Positions 8,804 to 17,616 are shown, counted from the first letter of the stretch. The stretch: DNA of 64,000 nt from Actinoplanes solisilvae (GCF_003999975.1 NZ_RJAC01000021.1:1-64000), one strand, 5' to 3'. The notes: generated from the sequence alone by a model not told the origin. Program-made: numbers and translations.

Positions 8804-11737
8804 CTACTTCCCGTACGCCTGGAACTCCGAGACGCGCACGTTCAGCGGCTGCGGATTGGCCGTCGTCACCGTCGCGCAGTCGGTCGTCGCCCGCGGGTCG
8901 GCGTCCTGCTCACCGGCGAAGTCGGGACCGCCGGTGCACTGGTTGGTCACGACCTCGAGGCGCAGGTGCGTGGCCGTCGTCGGCCTGATGTCGAAGGACT
9001 TGATCTTCAGGTCCTTCACCCGGGGCCGCGGCGCGACCGCCGGGAAGGCGTCCGGCTTGCTCGTGAACACGTGCCGGAACTCCGACGCGTTCGAGCAGGT
9101 CACCGTGGCCGTCGCGGTGCACGCGAGCACCTTGAACTGCCGCAGCGCCGAGTACCGGTTCTGCGTGCCGGCGTCCGGGTCCCCGGTGACCGGCGGCCGC
9201 AGCTGCGCGCTCACCTGCACCCGGCGTACGGTCTGAACCCCGCCGGCCAGATCGACGGTGACCTGCTTGCCGGCCACCGGGCTGTTGAGCGACGCCCAGT
9301 TCGTGGCCTCGTCGTCGTCGGTGATCCGGGCCAGGTTGATGCCGTCGCCGGTCGCCACCGCGCCCGCTGCCGCCGACGCAAGGTTGGTCGGCAACTTGAC
9401 CCCCAGCGTGCGGGTCAGCACGGGCAGCACCAGGGTCTTCGCGATGCGCGCGTGGCCGTGGCCGGGCGCCTGCGCGATGAATCCGTACGCCCCCGCGACG
9501 AGCTTGACCTCGTCGGGCAGCGGCGTCGCCGGGTCGGTGTCGGCCACCGCGACCGCGCGGGCCTGGAAGTCACCCACGAACAGCTTCGCGCCCGCGACCG
9601 GCTTGCCCTTCTCGTCCACCGGCCGGAACTTCAAGGTCCCTTCCTTCGCGTACGGCGAGGAGAAGCTCGGCGTCGGGTCGGCGTCGCCCGCCCCGAGGCT
9701 GACCGCGCCCTCACCCAGACCGCGCTTGGCGAACGCGTTCCACAGGATGTCCTGGTTCTTGCCGCCGAAGCGCACCAGGTCGGCGCCGAGCAGCGCGTCC
9801 CGGGCGTCGACCTGGCTGTTGGCGCTGTTGGCCAGCAGCAGGAACGAGTCGAACACGAGCTGGATCCAGCGCCGGCCGCCCGGGCACTTCGTCACCGGCA
9901 GCTTGCCGTTGGCGCACGCCTTGTTCAGCGACGCCGAACCCTGGCCGTACCGCTTGATGAACGCCTGCCGGATGTCGTAGTTCGTCGCGCTCCACACCTC
10001 ACCGGACGCGTGCACCTGCAGCCCGACGAAGTCGTAGTCGACGCTCGAGTAGTTCAGCGGGCTGTTGCTCATGTTGTAGTTACGGATGCCGGCGACCGCG
10101 TCGGTCGTCACGTACTCGCCGACCGTGAAGCCCCGCTCGCCCTTGGGCGCGTACCCGTGCTCGGCCAGGTATTCGACCGCGAGCTGGTCGGACCAGCTCT
10201 CGCTCATGCCCTGCGGCGAGCTCAGACCCGCGTCCGGCCCGGCGATCATGCGGTTGGTGATCGCGTGGGTGTACTCGTGCCCGATCACGGACATGTCGTA
10301 GTCACCGTCGACACAGGCCCCGTAGAAGGCGGCCGCGACCGGCTGCCACAGGTACATGTTGGTGATCGGCGCCTCGCCGTCGGGCGGCGTGATCTGGTTG
10401 GCGTTGTTGCGCGCCGCGAAGGTCGGCGGCCCGCCGCTGATCCCGCCGGCCTGCGCGTTGCCCTGTTCCGGGTCGTCGGGCAGCCCACCGGGACGCTGGT
10501 TGTCGTCCTGCATGTTCCAGGTCGCCTCGGTGAACCCGAGGTGGTACGACCAGTCGTGCATGCGGTTGTGCTGCACGAACAGGTTGGCCCGGGCGGCGTC
10601 GATGTCGTTGCGCTGCGGCGTCGTGAACACGTCGGGCGAGCAACGCTCCCGGTACCACTGGTTCGTCCACCTGTACTGGTAGTCCCGGTTCGGCCGCGGC
10701 GTCGCGAGTTCCGTGCCCACGGTGAACGGGTCGTTCGAGTCCCAATTGTGTACGGCGAAAGCGTTGTTGCCCTTCGTGGTGAAGCTCGGCTCGCCCGTGC
10801 TCGGAACGACGTCCCACGGCTGGGGCGAAGCGCTGGTGCCCACGACCTCGTCGCAACGGCGCTGCGGCGTCCAGCAGAAGGTCTTCCGGGTGTCGGCCGA
10901 CGAGTAGTTCGTCGGCGGCGAGTTCGGGAAGACGTCCCACGATGGGTTGTCGCTGTCGTGGCTGACGATGTCCTCGCGTACGAGAATGCCGCCGTCACGA
11001 GCGTCGACATAGCTCGTGTACGCCACCGGGTCGGCCCCGCTCAGGCCGGCGCCGAACGTGACCTGCCAGGCCGCGCGGGCGCCCTCGCTCGGGGTCGGCA
11101 CGGCGACGAGCTTGTTGGCCAGCACGGTCGCGCCGGAAACGCCGGCCTCCTCGGCCGCCAGGGCCGCGGCGCGGGCGGCGTCGATCGTGGCCGGTTCGGG
11201 CGTGTTCGCGTCGCGCGACAGCGACGAGCTGACGAACCACACCTGGCCGTCCCGTACGCCGACCGACAGCAGACCGTCGCGCCCGGCGACCAGCTCGCCG
11301 AACTTCTGCCGGAAGATGACCGCCGCACCCTCTCCGATCGGTGAGGTGGTCAGCAGCTCCAGCGCGTCCGCGCCCCGGGCGGTGAGCCCGAGCACGTCCA
11401 GGTTCTTGTCCACGTATGCCCGGGCGGCCGCGATGTTGTCGGCGGGCAGACCCGATTCGAGCGCCGCGCCGGTCGCGGTCAGCGTCGAGGGTGTACCAAG
11501 GCTGTTCCACCGGGCCTGCGCGCCCGCGGCGGCAGCTCGCTGGCTGCTCGTCGGGGCTACGCGTCCCTGGCGATTGTCGATGACATGGTCATGGTGGTCG
11601 TCGCCCTGCACCTTCTCGGACGGGGCTTTCACCGGAGCGGCGGGCGCCGCGTTCGCGCCCGGTGAGGCGGTCAACACGATCGTGGCCGCCAGTAATCCGG
11701 CAGCGGTTCCCGCCAACGCACGGGGTGGGGTGCGCAC
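8804..11737 (-). CDS. secreted M36 (fungalysin-type) zinc metalloprotease
   Basis: The 977-residue precursor starts with a Sec signal (VRTPPRALAG, then a hydrophobic core ending near ANAAP, about residue 30). An FTP-type propeptide follows (RQKFGELVAGRDG near 142). The catalytic domain has the zinc motif HEYTH at 487-491 and the third ligand in GMSESWSD (Glu513). The last 190 residues look like a discoidin/F5-8-type domain (ITDDDEATNWAS onward), suggesting binding to a surface or glycan. GTG 11735-11737 is chosen because CAGGAGGT precedes it at 4 nt and it gives a proper signal peptide. Likely role: extracellular protein degradation after self-processing. Confidence 0.9.
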   Translation of the reverse strand: MRTPPRALAGTAAGLLAATIVLTASPGANAAPAAPVKAPSEKVQGDDHHDHVIDNRQGRVAPTSSQRAAAAGAQARWNSLGTPSTLTATGAALESGLPADNIAAARAYVDKNLDVLGLTARGADALELLTTSPIGEGAAVIFRQKFGELVAGRDGLLSVGVRDGQVWFVSSSLSRDANTPEPATIDAARAAALAAEEAGVSGATVLANKLVAVPTPSEGARAAWQVTFGAGLSGADPVAYTSYVDARDGGILVREDIVSHDSDNPSWDVFPNSPPTNYSSADTRKTFCWTPQRRCDEVVGTSASPQPWDVVPSTGEPSFTTKGNNAFAVHNWDSNDPFTVGTELATPRPNRDYQYRWTNQWYRERCSPDVFTTPQRNDIDAARANLFVQHNRMHDWSYHLGFTEATWNMQDDNQRPGGLPDDPEQGNAQAGGISGGPPTFAARNNANQITPPDGEAPITNMYLWQPVAAAFYGACVDGDYDMSVIGHEYTHAITNRMIAGPDAGLSSPQGMSESWSDQLAVEYLAEHGYAPKGERGFTVGEYVTTDAVAGIRNYNMSNSPLNYSSVDYDFVGLQVHASGEVWSATNYDIRQAFIKRYGQGSASLNKACANGKLPVTKCPGGRRWIQLVFDSFLLLANSANSQVDARDALLGADLVRFGGKNQDILWNAFAKRGLGEGAVSLGAGDADPTPSFSSPYAKEGTLKFRPVDEKGKPVAGAKLFVGDFQARAVAVADTDPATPLPDEVKLVAGAYGFIAQAPGHGHARIAKTLVLPVLTRTLGVKLPTNLASAAAGAVATGDGINLARITDDDEATNWASLNSPVAGKQVTVDLAGGVQTVRRVQVSAQLRPPVTGDPDAGTQNRYSALRQFKVLACTATATVTCSNASEFRHVFTSKPDAFPAVAPRPRVKDLKIKSFDIRPTTATHLRLEVVTNQCTGGPDFAGEQDADPRATTDCATVTTANPQPLNVRVSEFQAYGK

Positions 11738-11755
11738 GGTACCTCCTGGAGTGGA

Positions 11756-11775
11756 ATGGCTGTTACCACAGCCAT
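11756..11775. promoter_or_regulatory. perfect inverted repeat in the M36 protease leader
   Basis: ATGGCTGT-TACC-ACAGCCAT is a perfect 8-bp inverted repeat with a 4-nt loop, placed 18 bp upstream of the protease start codon. It could be a repressor operator or an mRNA hairpin limiting access to the nearby ribosome site. Confidence 0.45.
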
Positions 11776-11802
11776 CCGACCCCACCCCGACCCCGTGGCG
11801 AC

Positions 11803-11831
11803 ATAGTACAAACATCTAAATACATCTATAA
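11803..11831 (-). promoter_or_regulatory. promoter candidate of the M36 protease with 10-bp-phased direct repeats
   Basis: On the minus strand, TTATAG and TACTAT are spaced by 17 bp. The plus strand carries two copies of ACATCTA (11812-11818 and 11822-11828) exactly 10 bp apart, one helical turn, as expected for adjacent binding of a regulator dimer. The patch is markedly AT-rich in a region otherwise above 70% GC. Confidence 0.4.
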
Positions 11832-11884
11832 GGACGTGATGAAATGGCCGGTCAGGGGAGGGGAGAGCGCTACCGCGACGGTTC

Positions 11885-12724
11885 TCAGAGGACGCGGGAC
11901 AGAAGCTCGACCAGTTGCTCGGCCCGGCGGCCGTCCGGGTCCAGATCGGGACGGAAGTCGGCGACGCTGACCCCGCACAGGGCGGGTGCGGCCGCCAACG
12001 GGGTGAGCAGGGCGGCGAGCTGGTCGAAGCCGGGGCCGCCGGGCTGGGGATAGGTGACGGCGGGCAGGGCTGCGGGATCGAGGACGTCCACGTCGACGTG
12101 CAGCCACATTGGACGGGCGCCGGTATGAGCCGCGGCCAGGGCGGCGGTTGCGGCAGGGGAGTCGATGACCGCTCGGGCGTCGAGAGCCAGCAGGTCGGCG
12201 GGGAGGCGGGACAGCTCGGCGGCGGAGGCTGGGTCGAGGTCGGCGGTGCGGTGACCGATCAGGACCACGTCGGCGGGGGAAAGGGCGGACAGCGAGGACC
12301 GGCCGGTGAGGATGGCCAGTTCCGAGTCGGCTGTCTCACCGGTGTCGGAGTCGGGCGGGTCGACGAAATCGGGGTGACCGTCGACGATCCAGAGGCCGGT
12401 GTCGCCGAGGTCGAGGAAGACGCCCAGCAGCAGGCTGCAGTCGCCGCCGAGGATCAGGGGCCGACGGTCAGGGTGGTCGCGGCGGGCGGTGTGCAGGGCT
12501 TCGGCCAGCGCGTGGGCGGCGGCGACGGTCTCCGGCAGAGCGCGGATGCCGGTGGCCGGGTCGCGGTCGGTGCTGGTGATCGTGGTCGCGGCGTCACCGA
12601 GGTCGACGTCGACCAGATCGCTCAGGCCGGCCCGGCGCAGGGCGGCGGGGGCCAGTTGTTCGCCGCGGCCCGTGCCCGAGCAGTCCCAGGGCGCGCCGAG
12701 CAGGAACCAGTCGGAGCCGATCAC
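11885..12724 (-). CDS. arginase/agmatinase-fold protein with altered metal site
   Basis: The 279-residue protein belongs to the ureohydrolase fold. Motifs are GGDCS (93-97), DGHPD (115-119) and HVDVDVLDP (209-217), matching the GGDHS, DAHxD and DxDxxDP manganese ligands of arginase. The first-site His is Cys96, which should weaken or change metal binding, so urea-forming activity is uncertain; formimidoylglutamase-like or non-catalytic roles are possible. The GTG start at 12722-12724 lies 11 nt behind the stop of the kinase gene, suggesting one operon. Confidence 0.75.
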   Translation of the reverse strand: MIGSDWFLLGAPWDCSGTGRGEQLAPAALRRAGLSDLVDVDLGDAATTITSTDRDPATGIRALPETVAAAHALAEALHTARRDHPDRRPLILGGDCSLLLGVFLDLGDTGLWIVDGHPDFVDPPDSDTGETADSELAILTGRSSLSALSPADVVLIGHRTADLDPASAAELSRLPADLLALDARAVIDSPAATAALAAAHTGARPMWLHVDVDVLDPAALPAVTYPQPGGPGFDQLAALLTPLAAAPALCGVSVADFRPDLDPDGRRAEQLVELLSRVL

Positions 12725-12735
12725 AGCAGCTCAGC

Positions 12736-14295
12736 CTACCGGTGTCCGAGCGCCTTGCCCTTGGGCTTCGGCTTGACCTTCGGCTTTCCGGGGCCGGGTT
12801 GCTTGGCCGCGGGTGGATCGGCGACCGGCCTTCTTGCCGTGGACCGGTTCACCGGCTGCGTCGTAGCGGCCGGGGCCCGTACGGACATCTCGGCCTGGCA
12901 CTCGGTTCCGTTCAGGCGGAACGTGACGGGCAGGGTGGCCACCCTGCCGTAGGCCGTCGCGAAGCCGGTCGCCACCGTGCCCCCGGCGGGGAGCCGGCCG
13001 CCCGCGGCGACGACCGTACGGCCCTGCTGTTTCCAGGTGCCTGACCAGCCCTTGAGCAGGCGCTGGTCGGACGGCAGGGCGAACGAGAGCTGCCAGGCCG
13101 GGACAGCGACGGGGGAGGTGTTGAGAATCGTCACGTCGGCCGCGGCCCGGCCGGTGGCGGTTCCCTTCAGGGCGTAGCGGACGGTGCAGGTACGCGACGG
13201 CGCCGCGGTCGGAGCTGTTCCGGCGACGGCGACGGCGGGGGAGCCGGCATTGTCGTCGGTGGCGGCCCACGCGGTCAGGCCGGTGCCCAGCAGGACGACA
13301 GCGGCGACGCCGACGGACGCGACCCGGCGCCGGGGTGTACGCGATGCCGCGCTCACGATCCGGCCACCGGCTGCGGGCGGGCGCACCGAGGTGGGCAGGG
13401 CGGCGGTCCGATGAGGCTCGTGGCCCTCGTGGGGACGGGGCACGTCGAGGAGCTGGGCCGGTGGAAGCCCGGCGATCTCGCTGAGCAGTTCGGTGACCTC
13501 GGCGGCGGACGGCCGCTCGGCCGGGCGCTTGGCCAGGCAGCGGCGGACCAGCCGCACGACCGGCGACGGCAGTCCGGCGACCGGCGGGAGCGGGGCGGGC
13601 TCGTAGTAGACGTGCGCCCGCATCATCTGGGTGACGGTGGACGCCGTCCACGGCTGGTGACCGGCCAGAGCGAGATAGAGCAGCAGGCCCAGGGCGTACA
13701 CGTCGGTGGCGGGCAACGTCGGGCCGCCGCTGATGCGTTCCGGGGCCAGGTAGGCGGGGGTGCCGAGGATCTCACCGGCCGCGTCGTCGTCGGCGCCGGC
13801 CGCGGCCGAGATGCCGAAGTCGACGAGCTTGGCGCCGGTCGAGGTGACCATGACGTTGGCCGGTTTGACGTCGCGGTGCACGACGCCGTGGGTGTGGGCG
13901 GCGGCCAGCGCGGCGGCCACCTGAGCACCGATCACGACAGCCAGTCGCCAGGGCAGCGCACCTCCGCTGAGCAGGTCGTGCAGGGAGCGGCCGTCGACCA
14001 GCTCCATCACCACATAGGGCAGGGTGCGCCCGTCCTCGGCGGACTCGCCGTAGTCGTAGACCTCGACGACGTTGGGGTGCCGCAGTCCGGCGGCGGCGCG
14101 GGCCTCGTCCCGCAGATGGCGCAGCACGGCCTGCGCGGTGGCGAGCTCAGTGGTGGCGAGCTGCGCGGCGAGCACTTTGAGGGCGACGTCGCGGCCCAGG
14201 ACCTCGTCGGTGGCGCGCCAGACCACGGACATGCCGCCGTGGCCGAGACGCTCGATCAGCCGGTAACGTCCGCCGGCGAGGAACCCGCTTTCCAT
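12736..14295 (-). CDS. transmembrane Ser/Thr protein kinase with CBM2-like outer domain
   Basis: The 519-residue receptor kinase has a Pkn-type kinase domain: a Gly loop LGHGGMSVVW near 18-27, HRDVKPANV with catalytic Asp142, and DFG near 159. A proline-rich juxtamembrane stretch leads to one membrane segment at about 325-345. The extracytoplasmic part (about 366-470) has CBM2 features: paired cysteines at both ends (CTVRYAL … TECQAEM), AVPAWQLSFALP, WSGTWKQQG. CBM2 modules bind cellulose or chitin, so the kinase may sense polysaccharide; this is inference. ATG 14293-14295 places the Gly loop correctly. It is followed closely by the arginase-fold gene. Confidence 0.88.
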   Translation of the reverse strand: MESGFLAGGRYRLIERLGHGGMSVVWRATDEVLGRDVALKVLAAQLATTELATAQAVLRHLRDEARAAAGLRHPNVVEVYDYGESAEDGRTLPYVVMELVDGRSLHDLLSGGALPWRLAVVIGAQVAAALAAAHTHGVVHRDVKPANVMVTSTGAKLVDFGISAAAGADDDAAGEILGTPAYLAPERISGGPTLPATDVYALGLLLYLALAGHQPWTASTVTQMMRAHVYYEPAPLPPVAGLPSPVVRLVRRCLAKRPAERPSAAEVTELLSEIAGLPPAQLLDVPRPHEGHEPHRTAALPTSVRPPAAGGRIVSAASRTPRRRVASVGVAAVVLLGTGLTAWAATDDNAGSPAVAVAGTAPTAAPSRTCTVRYALKGTATGRAAADVTILNTSPVAVPAWQLSFALPSDQRLLKGWSGTWKQQGRTVVAAGGRLPAGGTVATGFATAYGRVATLPVTFRLNGTECQAEMSVRAPAATTQPVNRSTARRPVADPPAAKQPGPGKPKVKPKPKGKALGHR

Positions 14296-14332
14296 GAAGG
14301 TCGCCGATGCCCGGGATCGCGAGCGGCGAAAC

Positions 14333-14350
14333 ACTTGCGCAACCACAAGT
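14333..14350. promoter_or_regulatory. inverted repeat upstream of the receptor kinase
   Basis: ACTTG-N8-CAAGT lies 38 bp upstream of the kinase start. It is symmetric and of operator size, but with 5-bp arms it could be chance. Confidence 0.25.
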
Positions 14351-14448
14351 ATTGGCCCGGAGGTCGGGGACGGCCGTGACCAGCGACGGCGAGTAGCCGC
14401 AGCGGTGCGAACGGCCCTATTGCGGTGGTGTCAGGTGTGCGGGCGTAC

Positions 14449-14919
14449 TTATACGGCTTTCAAGGCACTTTCTACGATTGAGCAGGCCTCGGTCGTGTGC
14501 TGGGGCGAGCCGGACGCCTTGTCGAGGAGGCGGCGGAAGAGGGCGCGCTCGGTGGCGTCGAGGCCATCGAGGGCGGCCTCCTCGGCCTCGGTGACCTGGA
14601 TGCAGAGCTTCGCGATCGACTCGCGGCCCAGTTCGGTGGCGACTATGCGGCGCTGGCGGCGGTCGTCGGGGTTCGGACGGCGCTCGACGAGGCCGGCTTT
14701 CTCGAGATCGTCGATGAGGTAGGTCATCATCGTGCGGTCGATGCCCAGGCGGGCGGCGAGGGTGGCCTGGCTCGGGACCTGGCCGTGGACGACCTCGCTG
14801 AGGGTCTGGTAGCCGCGGGAGCCGTGGGGGAAATCGCCCAGTTTGGGGCCGACCCGGTCGGTGTAGGACCGCAGCAGGGTGCCCAGGGCCGCGCCGAAGT
14901 CCGCTGTCGCATCGCTCAC
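14449..14919 (-). CDS. MarR-family transcriptional regulator
   Basis: The 156-residue winged-helix protein has MarR layout: helix YQTLSEVVHGQV, recognition helix region SQATLAARLGIDRTMMTYLIDDLEKAGLVERRPNPDDRR with the wing RRPNPDDRRQRR, then dimer helices. It is divergent from the flavin oxidase and luciferase-like genes and probably represses them, releasing DNA on binding a small phenolic or similar ligand. The start is GTG 14917-14919. Confidence 0.88.
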   Translation of the reverse strand: MSDATADFGAALGTLLRSYTDRVGPKLGDFPHGSRGYQTLSEVVHGQVPSQATLAARLGIDRTMMTYLIDDLEKAGLVERRPNPDDRRQRRIVATELGRESIAKLCIQVTEAEEAALDGLDATERALFRRLLDKASGSPQHTTEACSIVESALKAV

Positions 14920-14935
14920 CGGTCCATCCTATCTT

Positions 14936-14964
14936 TTGGTCAGATCGTCTTTTCGCAATACTAT
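14936..14964 (+). promoter_or_regulatory. promoter for the flavin oxidase operon
   Basis: TTGGTC (14936-14941), a 17-bp spacer and TACTAT (14959-14964) fit the housekeeping consensus. CTATCT occurs twice, 30 bp apart, flanking the core promoter, and may mark MarR contact sites. Confidence 0.5.
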
Positions 14965-14991
14965 CTCTCCAGAAGATGATGGAGGATGAAG

Positions 14992-16614
14992 ATGACTTCT
15001 CTCGACCTGGCGCTGGCCTCTCCGGAGGAGTTGGTGGCAGCGGCTCGTGACGGCGATGTCGTCCTGCGCGACAGTGGTGAGGGGCTCGATCCCTTGACGA
15101 CCGCGGTGTGGCTGGCCGGGCGGACCTCGGGGACCAAGATCGGCGTGTCCTTCGAGGCGTCGTCCGATGCCATGAGGGAGAAAACCCTGGACAGCCTGGA
15201 GACGCTGACCGGCGGCCGGGTCGTGGTCGACGCGGATCCGGCTGCCGCTCGGGCACTTCGGCGCGACGGCATCGACTACGACGGCGTTCCGGTTCCGGCT
15301 CTTGAACCGGGCGATCGGAGCTTTCGCGGGCGGCGGTCGACCTATCTGCGAGGCGGTTCACCGGGTTTGGTCCTTCAGCCGCGTACGCCTTCCGAAGTGG
15401 CCGCGGCGCTGGAGTTCGCGCGGCGGCACCGGCATCTGCCGCTCGGCCTGCGCAGCGGTGGGCACGGCATCAGCGGGCGCTCGACCAACGACGGCGGCCT
15501 GGTGATCGACGTCAGCGGGATGAACACGATCGAGGTGCTCGACCCTTCGGCACGTCTCGTACGGGTCGGGCCCGGGGCGACGTGGAAACAGGTCGCCGTC
15601 TCTCTCGACAAATACGACTGGGCGCTCGGGTCGGGTGACTACGGCGGCGTCGGGGTCGGCGGCCTGGCCACGGCGGGCGGGATCGGGCTGCTGTCGCGGG
15701 CGCACGGGCTGACCATCGACCACCTGCGGGCAGTCGAGCTGGTGCTGGCCGACGGCACGCCGGTGCGCGCCTCGGCGACCGAGAACCCCGACCTGTTCTG
15801 GGCGATGCGCGGCGCCGGAGCCAACTTCGGGGTGGCGACCGCGTTCGAGTTCGAGGTCGACGAGGTGCGCGAGGTCGGCTGGGCCAAGCTCGTGCTGGTC
15901 AGCGCCGACCTTGAGGAGTCGTTGAAGCAGTACGGTGCCGTCGCCCGCAACGCGCCCCGCGACACGACGGTCTTCCTGGTCACCGGCCCGCCACGGCAGG
16001 GACAGTCGGTCATTCAGCTGTACGGCATGGTCGACTCCGACGATCCCGACGTGGTCATCTCACGGCTGACGCCCTTCGCGTCGATCGGCATGCTCGCCCA
16101 GCAGCAGGTGGTGATCACCCGCTACGCCGACGTGATGGGGGAGGCGGCCGACGTCGGTCCGGAAGGGCAGCACGGGCGGGGCGAGCCGGTCGCGCGGTCG
16201 GCGTTCGTGCCGGTGCTGACCGACGCGTTCGCCCGCGACGCGGCCCGGCTGCTGCGCTCCGGTCAGGTCTACTACTTCCAGCTGCGTCACATGGGCGGCG
16301 CGATCACGGATGTCGACCCCGGCGAGATGGCGTTCTCCTATCGCACACCCGAGATGAGCGTGGCCGCGATGGGTGGTGACCGACAGGGCCTCGACTCGCA
16401 ATTCGACCGGCTCGCGGCGCATTTCGACGGCCTCTATCTCAGCTTCGACACCGACTTGCGGCCCGAACGCGTCGCCGACGCGTTTCCGCCGCCGGTGCTC
16501 GCCCGCCTGCGTTCCCTGAAGCACCGGTACGACCCGACCAACCTGTTCCGCGACAACTTCAACATCACACCCAGCACGCCCTTCACGCCCTTTGCGACCG
16601 AGGAAAATTCATGA
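14992..16614 (+). CDS. FAD-linked oxidase (BBE type) with N-terminal luciferase-like fragment
   Basis: The 540-residue enzyme has an FAD_binding_4 domain at about 125-270 with the flavin-linking RSGGHG (His158) and the PP-loop VGVGGLATAGGIG, and a C-terminal BBE motif (RYDPTNLFRDNFNI). The usual second flavin link, a Cys before VGxGG, is Asp here, so the FAD is probably mono-covalent. Residues 1-95 are not part of this family: LDPLTTAVWLAGRTS and LDSLETLTGGRV look like pieces of a luciferase-like monooxygenase. ATG 14992 is chosen over 14986 because GGAGG at 14981-14985 gives proper spacing only for it. It overlaps the next gene by ATGA. Confidence 0.85.
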   Translation: MTSLDLALASPEELVAAARDGDVVLRDSGEGLDPLTTAVWLAGRTSGTKIGVSFEASSDAMREKTLDSLETLTGGRVVVDADPAAARALRRDGIDYDGVPVPALEPGDRSFRGRRSTYLRGGSPGLVLQPRTPSEVAAALEFARRHRHLPLGLRSGGHGISGRSTNDGGLVIDVSGMNTIEVLDPSARLVRVGPGATWKQVAVSLDKYDWALGSGDYGGVGVGGLATAGGIGLLSRAHGLTIDHLRAVELVLADGTPVRASATENPDLFWAMRGAGANFGVATAFEFEVDEVREVGWAKLVLVSADLEESLKQYGAVARNAPRDTTVFLVTGPPRQGQSVIQLYGMVDSDDPDVVISRLTPFASIGMLAQQQVVITRYADVMGEAADVGPEGQHGRGEPVARSAFVPVLTDAFARDAARLLRSGQVYYFQLRHMGGAITDVDPGEMAFSYRTPEMSVAAMGGDRQGLDSQFDRLAAHFDGLYLSFDTDLRPERVADAFPPPVLARLRSLKHRYDPTNLFRDNFNITPSTPFTPFATEENS

Positions 16615-17471
16615 CCGACTATGGCCACGACCTGCTTTTCGGTACGTTCGTGACGCCGGCGCCCGGCGCGGTCGAGCTCGCCCAGACCGCCGACCGGGCC
16701 GGCCTCGACCTGGTCACGTTCCAGGACCACCCCTACCAGCCCGCGTTCTACGACACGTGGACCCTGCTGTCCTATGTGGCCGCTCAGACCTCGCGGATCC
16801 GGGTCAGCGGCAACGTCCTCAACCTGCCGCTGCGCCCGCCGGCCCCGCTGGCCCGCGCGGCGGCCTCGCTCGACATCCTGAGCGGCGGCCGCTTCGAGCT
16901 CGGCATCGGCGCGGGCGGCTTCCAGGACGCGATCGCGGCCATGGGCGGCCGCAAACTGACCCCCGCCCAGAGCGTCGACGCCCTGGCCGAGGGCATCGCC
17001 ATCATCCGCGACCTGTGGGACACCGACACCCGCAGCCGCGTGAACCACGACGGCACCTACTACAACGTCGTCGGCGCGAAACGCGGACCGGCGCCGGCCC
17101 ACGACATCGCCGTCTGGGTCGGCGCCTACAAACCGAAGATGCTCGCGCTGACCGGTGCTCTGGGCGACGGCTGGCTGCCCACGATGGAGTACGTTCCTGG
17201 CGGCCCGGCTGGCCTGCCCGACGCCAACGCCCGCATCGACGAGGCCGCTCTTTCGGCGGGCCGGGACCCAGCCGCCGTACGCCGCCTGATGAACTTCATG
17301 CGCATGGACGGCCCGCCGTCGAGCTGGATCGACCACTTCGCCGACCTGGCCCTGAACCACGGCATCAGCGCGTTCATCATCGGCGGCGACGACCACGCCA
17401 TGGCCGAGGCGTTGGCGGCGGAGGTGGCCCCCGCGGTGCGCGAGCTGGTCAAGCGCGAGCGGGGAGCCTGA
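16611..17471 (+). CDS. luciferase-like (LLM) flavin- or F420-dependent oxidoreductase
   Basis: The 286-residue TIM-barrel protein has LLM signatures: LAQTADRAGLDLVTFQDHPYQP, TSRIRVSGNVLNLPLRPP, SLDILSGGRFELGIGAGGF and a C-terminal FIIGGDDHA. The ATGA overlap with the upstream oxidase gene implies translational coupling, so the two flavoenzymes likely act on the same small molecule. F420 or FMN use cannot be decided; the SGGRFELGIGAGG segment is common in F420-dependent members. A strong hairpin follows the stop. Confidence 0.88.
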   Translation: MTDYGHDLLFGTFVTPAPGAVELAQTADRAGLDLVTFQDHPYQPAFYDTWTLLSYVAAQTSRIRVSGNVLNLPLRPPAPLARAAASLDILSGGRFELGIGAGGFQDAIAAMGGRKLTPAQSVDALAEGIAIIRDLWDTDTRSRVNHDGTYYNVVGAKRGPAPAHDIAVWVGAYKPKMLALTGALGDGWLPTMEYVPGGPAGLPDANARIDEAALSAGRDPAAVRRLMNFMRMDGPPSSWIDHFADLALNHGISAFIIGGDDHAMAEALAAEVAPAVRELVKRERGA

Positions 17472-17487
17472 CGCTCCAGTCGGCCTC

Positions 17488-17525
17488 CGCCAGGGGGTGG
17501 CAAAGCCCTCAGCCACCCCCTGGCG
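17488..17525 (+). terminator. strong hairpin terminator
   Basis: A perfect 13-bp stem (CGCCAGGGGGTGG / CCACCCCCTGGCG) with a 12-nt loop lies 16 bp after the LLM gene stop. It closes the MarR-controlled operon. Confidence 0.8.
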
Positions 17526-17616
17526 TGGGTACCCGAAACGTGGTCAGTCCGGGGTGTGGTTGACACGTCAAGCTCTTACTCGACCTCATCGAGATCGAGT
17601 ATCGAGGAACAGGACC

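Noticed and set aside
8966..11344. A 792-codon plus-strand open frame opposite the M36 protease
   Set aside because: Arg/Val/Gly/Asp-rich translation without motifs; it mirrors the third-codon GC of the real minus-strand gene, which has signal peptide and zinc motifs.
11829..11970. Small plus-strand gene starting near 11840 with AAGGA before the ATG
   Set aside because: The Arg/Gly/Pro-rich reading lies opposite the arginase-fold gene and has no conserved features; the AT-rich patch is better explained as the protease promoter.
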